From the NCBI GenBank assembly GCA_945874535.1, contig CAMCGZ010000004.1, forward strand, positions 62,001 through 126,000: 64,000 nucleotides of DNA. The letters are read 5' to 3'. Positions 19,505-26,997 of this stretch are shown piece by piece. The stretch is from Bdellovibrio sp. ZAP7. GTDB lineage: Bacteria > Bdellovibrionota > UBA1018 > CAIMNF01. The notes under the pieces are model-generated. The model saw nothing but the letters and a program-made list of their open reading frames with translations. It had not been told where the DNA came from and made no database searches. The stretch's first letter is position 1; every line of letters starts with the position of its first letter. The position numbers and the translations under genes were made by a program.

Positions 19505-22224
19505 AAGATGCGAATCTCCCCTTTTCCGGCGTCGACTCTCACTCTTTGTCCGGTCTTCAGGCGCTTCATCAGGCCGCCCGAAATCCCGACAATGGTAGGA
19601 AGGCCCAATTCACGGGCGACCACGGCGGAGTGAGAAAGGAGGGAGCCGCGCTCGATCAATAAGCCCGAGCAAGAAGGATACAGTGGCACCCACCCGGGGT
19701 CGGTTCGGGAAGTGACCAGAATCTCACCCTGAAGGTTCTCGGTATCTTTCAATTCATGAGCCACCCGAACCACGCCCTCCACAACACCCGGACAGCACGG
19801 TGTTCCGTAAAGGAAGTTCGGATCCTGATTCTTGGCCTCGAGTTCCCGAAGGAGATCACCCCCATCCAATACGGAAGGATAGGCTTCGGACAATCCGACA
19901 GCACCATAGGTTACGAAGCGATCCGGAGGGGATGGAGTCCGCTTGTACTCTTCAAATGCAGGCTTTCGGACACTCACCAAGTCCCGAAGAGAATGGGTCG
20001 GAAGACGCCCTTCCACAAAGGCGATGATTTCTTCGACAGTGAGGAAAAACACCTCGAACTCGTCGTTCAAAAGACCGAGCTTTACAAAGTTGCCACCCAC
20101 CGCACGCATGAGGTGACGGACCAGTCCGTAACTCTTGGTACGGTCAAACCGCAAATCTTCGCGATTCCGGACTGCCGTGCGTGCATGCCCGAGTACCCAG
20201 AAGTAGATCCATCGTCTCGGTCCGAACAGTTTTAAACGGATCTTGTGCTCGGCTCCCTCCCGGATCTGCCGTTCGCGGATTTCCATGGCCTCAATCGAAT
20301 AGGACTTCATCCTGACGTAGCTGGCCACATTTCCGACAACAAACGCCGGATCGTCATGCAAATCACGCTCCTCGAACTTGAGCTCGTTGACACAACGGAA
20401 CCCGTAACGATCGAGGAACTCCAGGAATCGCTTATGAATCACGGAATTTTTCTCCGGCAGGGCCTTCCATGTTTCATCGGCGGAACCAGCCAGGAAAAAA
20501 CTCCTGAATGCCGGATCCCCCTCGTCTATTTCACGGGCAATCCGCATCAACCATTTTGTGGGCTCGGTGCTCTCGAGATCCCCTTGCCCGCAAAGCAAAT
20601 CGTTTTGAAGACTGGCCCCCGCATCTCCGGACTCGACCCATTTTGATGTGAGCGACTTGAGGACCCCGAAGAAAACCATGCAGAGAAAATCATTCACGAT
20701 GGGCGCCTGCCAGCGAGGGAGGATCTCCCTCCTGAGGTACAGGAAGTAATCGATCTGCTCCGGGAGCGACCAAGCCCTGAAGTTCTCTCTCCTTCCGGCC
20801 TCATACATGGCATTGAAGTGGGTCTTGAACTCACGGATGATGGATGCACTCCTCCAGAATCTCAGAAGAGAAACGACAATCAGTTGGAGCTTGAGTCCGA
20901 TGCCATAATCGGGTCGGTCTTTCACGAAATCGAATATCCGTTGATGCTCACTCGAAAGACTCTTCTTCACCCCCATCATTGTTTCCATGAAGGCGGGATT
21001 ATTCCCTGAACCCGGCATGATCATGAGTAGCCGGTACCAATTGATCAAATTGTAATAGATCCGGCCACGGATGAGTCCGAGCATGTTCTGGAGTCGCTGA
21101 TCGTTCTCCTGGAGGACCTTCTCAGGAACCTTCATCATCCGTGCGAACTGGAGATAGACCTGATAATACGCATAGCTGGCATACGAAAAAGTGAAAGGTG
21201 AGGTCACTCCACTGTAACTCTCGATGATGTTGGAGTTATCCCAGAGCGTTGCCGAGGTTCCATTCACTTTGGAATTGAAAAAAGACTCGGGTGGAAGCGA
21301 GGTCACCGGTCGCATCTGCAGAAAATGCAACGTCCCCCCGGCCAAAGCCCATTCGATATCCTGGGGAGTTCCCCCGGCTAATTGTTCGAGTTTCAATGCC
21401 GTCACACGCAACTCATCGAGTTCTTCGATTGAAAGCACCCTGGGGCGGAGTTTTCCAGCCGGAATGGCTTGCTTGATCAGGCCACCCCCTTCCTTCCTCC
21501 GGAGCTCATGCGTGTGTTCCGCCGGACGATGGAGGAGCACATCTCCTTGCACCCGATGGATGCGGAAGTGATCGGATTCGAGCTCGCCTCCCACCAAACC
21601 CTCACCCTGACCGTAAACAGCCTCAATCACCATGGCTTCCCGATCCAAAGGAGCCGAGGGATCACGGGTGAACAAAACACCGGCACGTTCAGAATCGATC
21701 ATCTTCTGAATCACCACCCCCATGCGGGGCAAAGCGGAGGGAATCCCACGTTCCAAACGGTAACGAAGACCACGCTCAGAAAAAGCCGAGGCCCAAGCTC
21801 TCCTGATAGAACAGGACACCTGGGACATTCCTCTTTGAAACAAAAAGCTCGAGAACAAACCGGCAAAGGAGTGGTCCTTCGAGTCCTCATCGAGCCCGCT
21901 CGATCTGACTGCGAGTTCCTCGTCCAGCCATCCGGTCGCCCGTAAACGCCCCTCGAGCTCCGCCTCAAATGCCGGCAGAAGCGGGTGCTCTGTGAACCAT
22001 TGTACGACTTGCTCTTCGGACTCCTTTCCGGGGATGAGTCCCGAAACCCGATCCCGGAGCCCGTGGTGGTCCAGGTATTCGTCGAACACCGGACTCGGCA
22101 CACAAAACCATTCGGGAACCGGAATTCCGGCTCGGGTCAGAATCGCCAATTGCGCGGCTTTTCCACCGCCGAAAAGCCTGAAATCCGAATCCAGGTTTCG
22201 AACATCGAGTAAACGCTTGTTCAT
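19501..22224 (-). CDS. PEP-synthase/rifampin-phosphotransferase-like dikinase
   Basis: A 907-aa, three-part enzyme. The N-terminal ATP-grasp domain (FGGGKAAQLAILTRAGIPVP, AVRSSGLDEDS, GVLFTRDPSA, EAVYGQGEGLVGG, DIEWA near residue 300) resembles PEP synthase and rifampin phosphotransferase. A long variable central region replaces the PEP/pyruvate barrel. The C-terminal swivelling domain carries the phosphohistidine in GSLLSHSAVVAREL (His about 865). It lacks the PEP-utilising barrel, so it probably phosphorylates a small molecule with ATP giving AMP + Pi. Start 22224 (MNKRLLDV) overlaps the UbiA stop. Role in the operon is inferred. Confidence 0.87.
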   Translation of the reverse strand: MNKRLLDVRNLDSDFRLFGGGKAAQLAILTRAGIPVPEWFCVPSPVFDEYLDHHGLRDRVSGLIPGKESEEQVVQWFTEHPLLPAFEAELEGRLRATGWLDEELAVRSSGLDEDSKDHSFAGLFSSFLFQRGMSQVSCSIRRAWASAFSERGLRYRLERGIPSALPRMGVVIQKMIDSERAGVLFTRDPSAPLDREAMVIEAVYGQGEGLVGGELESDHFRIHRVQGDVLLHRPAEHTHELRRKEGGGLIKQAIPAGKLRPRVLSIEELDELRVTALKLEQLAGGTPQDIEWALAGGTLHFLQMRPVTSLPPESFFNSKVNGTSATLWDNSNIIESYSGVTSPFTFSYASYAYYQVYLQFARMMKVPEKVLQENDQRLQNMLGLIRGRIYYNLINWYRLLMIMPGSGNNPAFMETMMGVKKSLSSEHQRIFDFVKDRPDYGIGLKLQLIVVSLLRFWRSASIIREFKTHFNAMYEAGRRENFRAWSLPEQIDYFLYLRREILPRWQAPIVNDFLCMVFFGVLKSLTSKWVESGDAGASLQNDLLCGQGDLESTEPTKWLMRIAREIDEGDPAFRSFFLAGSADETWKALPEKNSVIHKRFLEFLDRYGFRCVNELKFEERDLHDDPAFVVGNVASYVRMKSYSIEAMEIRERQIREGAEHKIRLKLFGPRRWIYFWVLGHARTAVRNREDLRFDRTKSYGLVRHLMRAVGGNFVKLGLLNDEFEVFFLTVEEIIAFVEGRLPTHSLRDLVSVRKPAFEEYKRTPSPPDRFVTYGAVGLSEAYPSVLDGGDLLRELEAKNQDPNFLYGTPCCPGVVEGVVRVAHELKDTENLQGEILVTSRTDPGWVPLYPSCSGLLIERGSLLSHSAVVARELGLPTIVGISGGLMKRLKTGQRVRVDAGKGEIRIL

Positions 22225-23093
22225 GACGAAAACCCCTCGATCCACTGTTGCAGGGGAAGACTCCAGAGTGCCAAGAGCAGATACAGAGTCACCAGGCCTT
22301 CAATGATTTTAAAACGGGATGGCGCCCACCAGAGGAGGCTCGAACCGGCCAAGATCAAGATGTAAAGAGGTCCCAGTACCGAGGCCACGCCCAGTGTGCT
22401 TGCAGCATGAGTGGAGATTCCAAGAAGCCCCAGGAGCAGGAATACCGTCTTTTCCTTTCCATATACGCTCAAGTAAGTTCGAAGGACCGGGTGCGCCTCT
22501 GGATCGAGCTTACGGCCCACTTCAAAACCGAAAAAGGCTCCAATCAGGAGCGTGCAAAACCAGAAGCCCCGGAGGTCATTCCAGGGGCTGTGAAAACAAG
22601 CCAGAACAAAGTAACCGAGTGGAAAAATGATGATCTGGTGAAGGATAGCGTACAACAAAGGCCTCCGGGCCAAACGATCGCCCAGATAGAACTCCACAAA
22701 CATGAGATGCAGGTAGAACACTCCGAACCCGAAAAGGATTGCCGCCTGAATTCCCCCTGCGACCGCGGCGACACCCATCCAAAGAATCATCGACCATTGG
22801 AATCGACGCACAAAAGTTTTGAATTCATCCAGACGGAAAAGACCTCTCGGAAGGGGGCGCTCAGGATGCGCGATCTTGTCTTTTTCAAAATCTTTGGTCT
22901 CATCCATCAGGCGAAGTTGCATGAGAAACAGCATCCCACCGATGAGTGCGATCATGAAAGCCAAGGGTCCTCTCGGTTCGCTCCCTTGCACTGTGGACCA
23001 CCTTCTGGCCGACTCCACGATACCGAGGGCCACCAACAGGTTCGGGATGAGTGGAAAGCGTTCCTTGAAATAAATTGACCAACGTGAATTCAT
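22221..23093 (-). CDS. UbiA-family prenyltransferase-like membrane protein
   Basis: A 290-aa integral membrane protein with about eight hydrophobic helices. The first Asp-rich motif is D64-ETK-D68-FEK-D72 (DxxxDxxxD) followed by AHPERPLPRG, typical of UbiA enzymes. The second acidic region is FEVGRKLDPEAH near residues 190-201. The family moves prenyl or other polyprenyl-like groups onto aromatic or other acceptors. The acceptor here may be supplied by the neighbouring AMP-ligase and P450. Overlaps both neighbours by ATGA, so translation is coupled. Confidence 0.8.
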   Translation of the reverse strand: MNSRWSIYFKERFPLIPNLLVALGIVESARRWSTVQGSEPRGPLAFMIALIGGMLFLMQLRLMDETKDFEKDKIAHPERPLPRGLFRLDEFKTFVRRFQWSMILWMGVAAVAGGIQAAILFGFGVFYLHLMFVEFYLGDRLARRPLLYAILHQIIIFPLGYFVLACFHSPWNDLRGFWFCTLLIGAFFGFEVGRKLDPEAHPVLRTYLSVYGKEKTVFLLLGLLGISTHAASTLGVASVLGPLYILILAGSSLLWWAPSRFKIIEGLVTLYLLLALWSLPLQQWIEGFSS

Positions 23094-24508
23094 CGACTTG
23101 CTCCTCGATCGATCCGGGAACGGTGTCTCCGGTCCCGGACGATCCTGGTTTCAATGACAGAGTGGATTTCAGCGAATTGCCGCAAGAGCTCCGGGGTCCG
23201 GGATCGAAGCCCCTCGCCTCGCAGAATCAAGCGATCGGATCCCGGCTCCCGATCGATAAATGCGGCACTGTGACCCATGAAACGGTACACGCTTTGTTCG
23301 AGCTCGAACTCGGAAGGCGACTGGAAACTCCGGCCACGGTACCAAAATCCCGCTTCATCTTCTGCAACCCGATCTCCCATGAAGTGCCAGACCCTTCCGG
23401 TGGAGTCAGTCCGCTTATTCCGGAGAACCTCATCGTCATTTCCGCTGTATCGTTTGCACACATGGTCACCGGTGACCCAAAGACCCTCGGAGCTGACCGA
23501 GGTTTCGATCCCTTGGGCGGGTTTTCCTAGATACAAAGTTTGAAAAAATCCCTTTTCGCGACTGAAACGAACGGCATCTCTGGCGTCCGAGAACGCTACC
23601 GGTTCTGCCTCACTGCTCCCGTATACATGCAAAAACCGGGTTCCTGGACCGAAGTGATCGAAAGCTTTCTCCAAGTCGCAGCAATCGCTCAAAGCCCCTC
23701 CGATATGGATCGAACGCAAATCCCTGGCTACACCCGCCTCCATGAGTCGAATCAGAAACGCGGGCCCGGCACTGAGTGTCTCCGGGCGCCACATCGGAGG
23801 AAGATGCGCGAGCCGATTCAGATGCCGTGCCTTCCAGCGGGAAGGGACAAAAACCGTTCCTCTGCCCATACCGAGATTGGCCAGGACCAAATTTGCAAAG
23901 ATAGCTAAATCGGGTTTCTGAAATTGCTCGAACCCACCCGAAATCCGGATGGCCCGGTTCTGAGCACTCAGTCCCTCGTGGGTCCTGACCACTCCTTTTG
24001 AGCGCCCCGTGGTTCCGCTGGTGAAAGTGATCACCCCAGGATGGTCGCCCGGCACCGCCATCGATTGAAGTCTCTTCCGGCTGCTCGAATCCACTGGGCC
24101 CGAACAGAGAGAGCGAGCGGAACTCCAAGTCGGAACTCTCCGGATCGCGGCAGATCGCAAACCCCAAATTCTCCCCATGACTGAAGCAAGAAAAAGTCGG
24201 GGTTTCATCTTTGAGACGATGGAATCGATTTCGGAAAGTGGTAAAAACGGCTCTACCAGCAATACCGTCACTCCACGACTGAGCAGGGCCATGACCGTTG
24301 CATAAAACTCCACCGACACCGAGTCGGCCAGAAGTACACCCTCTCCGGGACCGATGCCCGCACGATCCAGATTTCTCTCTGCATTTCTTGCAAGAGCCAG
24401 CAAAGTCCCGAAATCGCTTGGATCTCCATCGAGAGGGAAAAAGGCAGGTGCTGTCGGAGGGATCTCCCGCTCCCAAAGCAACTCCATGGTATTCCCGTGC
24501 AGGCTCAT
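23090..24508 (-). CDS. Acyl/aryl-AMP ligase (ANL family)
   Basis: A 472-aa adenylate-forming enzyme. The P-loop TFTSGTTGRSKG (residues 161-172) is intact, followed by VRTHEG. The A5-type motif is YGSSEAEPV (about 296), and GLWVTGDHV and FMGDRV carry the adenine/ribose-binding Asp. It is slightly short for the family, with a compact C-terminal lid, so thioester transfer may be reduced. A free carboxylate is activated with ATP; the substrate is unknown. ATG 24508 is chosen because AGGA lies 7-8 nt upstream; 24487 is an alternative. It lies 10 nt after the P450 stop. Confidence 0.88.
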   Translation of the reverse strand: MSLHGNTMELLWEREIPPTAPAFFPLDGDPSDFGTLLALARNAERNLDRAGIGPGEGVLLADSVSVEFYATVMALLSRGVTVLLVEPFLPLSEIDSIVSKMKPRLFLASVMGRIWGLRSAAIRRVPTWSSARSLCSGPVDSSSRKRLQSMAVPGDHPGVITFTSGTTGRSKGVVRTHEGLSAQNRAIRISGGFEQFQKPDLAIFANLVLANLGMGRGTVFVPSRWKARHLNRLAHLPPMWRPETLSAGPAFLIRLMEAGVARDLRSIHIGGALSDCCDLEKAFDHFGPGTRFLHVYGSSEAEPVAFSDARDAVRFSREKGFFQTLYLGKPAQGIETSVSSEGLWVTGDHVCKRYSGNDDEVLRNKRTDSTGRVWHFMGDRVAEDEAGFWYRGRSFQSPSEFELEQSVYRFMGHSAAFIDREPGSDRLILRGEGLRSRTPELLRQFAEIHSVIETRIVRDRRHRSRIDRGASR

Positions 24509-24518
24509 CCGAGATTCC

Positions 24519-25853
24519 TCATCCTGACCGCCGGATCAATCGAAGCATCAAGGGTTGTTTCATGCCCAACGTGATCTGGAAGTCTCCCTCCGAGCTGCGC
24601 CCCGGAACGGGTTCAAGTTTCCAGGCCTGGAGCATGCGGATCAGAATCAGTTTGATTTCGAGGAGAGCGAAGTGCCGCCCCACACAGGTCCTCGGACCCA
24701 TGCCGAACGGAAAAAATGCGAGCTTGTTTTTCTCTCTGAGTTCGGATGTCCATCGATCCGGATCGAATTCCCCGGGGCGATCCCAGAAGCCCGGATGACG
24801 GTGAGTCAGGTAGGGTGAAAGATACAAGATCGATCCGGCCCGGATCCGGTGTCCCCGTATCTCGTCGTCCTCGAGCGCCCTCTTGGTCCAGGCCCAAACC
24901 GGTGGATGCAAGCGGAGGGATTCATCCACGACTGCACTCAAAAACGGCATCCCCATGGCCTCTTCGGCTCCCGGGACGCGCTGTCCGACACTCCGTTCGA
25001 TCTCGGTAAACAGTCGTTGCTGGTGTTCCGGATGAATCGACAGCTCATGCAAAATCCACGGGATGAGATGCCCGGTGGTTTCGAACCCTGCGAGCATCAT
25101 GGAAACCGCCTCGTCGCGGAGTTGTGCCGAATCCATCCCCTCACCCGTCTCGGGGTCCCGCGCCTGCATCATCTTGGTCAGAAGGTCATCGCCCGCCTCT
25201 CCGGATTGGGACTGAGCTGTTTTTTGCCCGATCAAACTCCAAACCGTCCGGTCGATGGTTCTCAGGGCCCGGTGGAATTTAAGATTGGAGGGGGTCGGAA
25301 AGGACATGGGTACAGGCAGCAAAGCACCGAAGCGCCGGGTCAGGTAACGATTGATATAAACCATGGCCTGACGGAGCGATGTGAAGTCACCGGTGCTTTC
25401 AGTGCCGAACACAGCCTCACAGACAATTTCAAAAGCGAGCCGTTTCATGGACTCGCTCATCTCGACCGGACGGTGATCGGCTTCAAGCATTGCATCAAGG
25501 GTGAGACCGATCTTTCGATTCATGTCATCCACCATCTTGAGCAGACTGCCCTGGTGGAAAGTGGGTGCGATGAGGCGCCTCTGTTTCTTCCACTTCTCGC
25601 CCTCACTCATGAAGATGCCGTCACCCACGACCGCACGGAAATTGGTGGCCTTCACATAATTCCTGGCATTCTTCATTTCCACACGGTGAATGTCCTCTGG
25701 ATGGGCGACCAGGACCAGTGTGTGCGGCCCCAATCTGAAGCGCACCACATCTCCATAACGCTCCCGAAGACGTTGCAAAAAACCGACCTTGTCGAGACGG
25801 TATTGATGTAAATTCCCGATCCAAGGCAGTCCGGGGACCAGCACGGGTATCAT
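24519..25853 (-). CDS. Cytochrome P450
   Basis: A 444-aa soluble bacterial P450. It has the I-helix oxygen-binding motif AGFETTGH (normal AGxxT), K-helix ExxR in DESLRLHPP, WxxPxxFDPDRW-type meander (GEFDPDRW) and the heme-thiolate loop FGMGPRTCVG with the axial Cys at about residue 390. Sequence style is CYP4/CYP102-like, which often hydroxylate fatty or isoprenoid chains. No membrane anchor and no dedicated ferredoxin or reductase gene in the window. ATG overlaps the BtaA-like stop. Confidence 0.95.
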   Translation of the reverse strand: MIPVLVPGLPWIGNLHQYRLDKVGFLQRLRERYGDVVRFRLGPHTLVLVAHPEDIHRVEMKNARNYVKATNFRAVVGDGIFMSEGEKWKKQRRLIAPTFHQGSLLKMVDDMNRKIGLTLDAMLEADHRPVEMSESMKRLAFEIVCEAVFGTESTGDFTSLRQAMVYINRYLTRRFGALLPVPMSFPTPSNLKFHRALRTIDRTVWSLIGQKTAQSQSGEAGDDLLTKMMQARDPETGEGMDSAQLRDEAVSMMLAGFETTGHLIPWILHELSIHPEHQQRLFTEIERSVGQRVPGAEEAMGMPFLSAVVDESLRLHPPVWAWTKRALEDDEIRGHRIRAGSILYLSPYLTHRHPGFWDRPGEFDPDRWTSELREKNKLAFFPFGMGPRTCVGRHFALLEIKLILIRMLQAWKLEPVPGRSSEGDFQITLGMKQPLMLRLIRRSG

Positions 25854-26944
25854 GCCGGCAACCTCTCAAGAACTTCAACTTCGTACATTTGCATCCTTTC
25901 CAGAGCGATCGATTCACGGAATGCAGAAGTGATGTCTTGAAAGCCCTGCCTGACCAGGCCTTCAGGCCGGTGCAGGTAGTGACGCAAGACTACACGGGCT
26001 CCTGGAAGGAGCCCCTTCCCTATTCTTTGAAGAAATTCCTGTTCGACCGGCGGATTGAAATAAGAGGCGACGTTCGAGAACGAGACAAAGTCGACCCCTT
26101 TGGCCCGCTCGAGCCCGCTGACCAGATCCCCTTCGATCCATTCGAGCTCGATTCCGCTTAAAGCTTGTCGGGCTTCCCGGTAAATCACGGGATCGGCTTC
26201 AGGTGGAAGCCCGGATGAAAATCGGAGTTCTCCGAGCAAAGTGAGCTGCAGGAAAAAGTTATCTCGAGCGAGCCCTTGAGCGAAGAGTCTGTCGAAAGCG
26301 CGTTGGTAGTAAGTCACGTAACCGACTCCGGTATTGTTGACCGGAAAATCGCCCGAATAAAGTAGCGAATTGAAGGTTCGGGCATTGCCGGCCAAGGCGA
26401 TCAGGGCCTTCCACGGCAAACCACTCCACTCTCGGCGCACCAACTCCTCCTGCTCGGAAACATTTGTACAGGCGAAGAGTCTTTCGATCCTTCCGGCACC
26501 CAACATCAGCCGGGCGAGTTTTGAAAAGCCGATAAATGTACGCTCCCAACGCCCCTCCAGTAGAGGCGAGCGAAATCCGGCAGACTTCAATCGGGCCTCG
26601 AGATAACGACGACTGGAGGGTCTAAGTTTTAGATCCATGAAGATGGATTCCCGGTCCTGGGGTGAGACTTCGGAACCTCCAGGATAAGAGAAAAACCCGA
26701 GATAGTCCGGGTGATCGAGCACACGCAATAAGGACAAACGGAGATCGCATAAAGCGAGTTGGGGGGCGGACAGGTCGACCACGGCCAGACGACGCAGTCC
26801 GTTCTTCAACAGGGGCAACACACGTCCACCACTCCCGCAAACGACCCACGCATGAGTGCAGGGCTCAGGAAGAATATTGCGTTCCAGGAGGCTGTCCTCG
26901 TTGGTCAGGGTGTAATTCAATTCTCGGAAATATTGGCTCCCCAC
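25850..26944 (-). CDS. BtaA-like AdoMet:3-amino-3-carboxypropyltransferase (DUF3419)
   Basis: A 364-aa protein of the DUF3419/BtaA family. These enzymes move the 3-amino-3-carboxypropyl group of AdoMet, in BtaA to diacylglycerol to start betaine-lipid synthesis. Visible features are YTLTNEDSLLERN, the AdoMet motif VVCGSGGRVLPLL (34-46), VVDLSAPQLALCDLRL and a late SFSNVASYF. No BtaB N-methyltransferase is present nearby, so the product need not be a betaine lipid. GTG start with the promoter -10 only 7 nt upstream. First gene of the six-gene operon. Confidence 0.82.
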   Translation of the reverse strand: MGSQYFRELNYTLTNEDSLLERNILPEPCTHAWVVCGSGGRVLPLLKNGLRRLAVVDLSAPQLALCDLRLSLLRVLDHPDYLGFFSYPGGSEVSPQDRESIFMDLKLRPSSRRYLEARLKSAGFRSPLLEGRWERTFIGFSKLARLMLGAGRIERLFACTNVSEQEELVRREWSGLPWKALIALAGNARTFNSLLYSGDFPVNNTGVGYVTYYQRAFDRLFAQGLARDNFFLQLTLLGELRFSSGLPPEADPVIYREARQALSGIELEWIEGDLVSGLERAKGVDFVSFSNVASYFNPPVEQEFLQRIGKGLLPGARVVLRHYLHRPEGLVRQGFQDITSAFRESIALERMQMYEVEVLERLPA

Positions 26945-26979
26945 TCACGACAGAATAGAGCATTGACCGGCAAGTCCAA
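26945..26979 (-). promoter_or_regulatory. Predicted leaderless promoter of the six-gene operon
   Basis: Minus strand: TTGGAC (26974-26979), 16-nt spacer, TATTCT (26952-26957), then 7 nt to GTG 26944. It overlaps the opposing promoter of the permease gene, so the two may exclude each other. Confidence 0.5.
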
Positions 26980-26991
26980 ACCTGAAAATAT
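26963..26991 (+). promoter_or_regulatory. Predicted leaderless promoter of the FtsX-type permease
   Basis: TTGACC (26963-26968), 17-nt spacer, AAATAT (26986-26991), 6 nt to ATG 26998. The -10 is a weak match; TATGAG two bases later is an alternative. Overlaps the divergent operon promoter. Confidence 0.42.
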
Positions 26992-26997
26992 GAGCAA

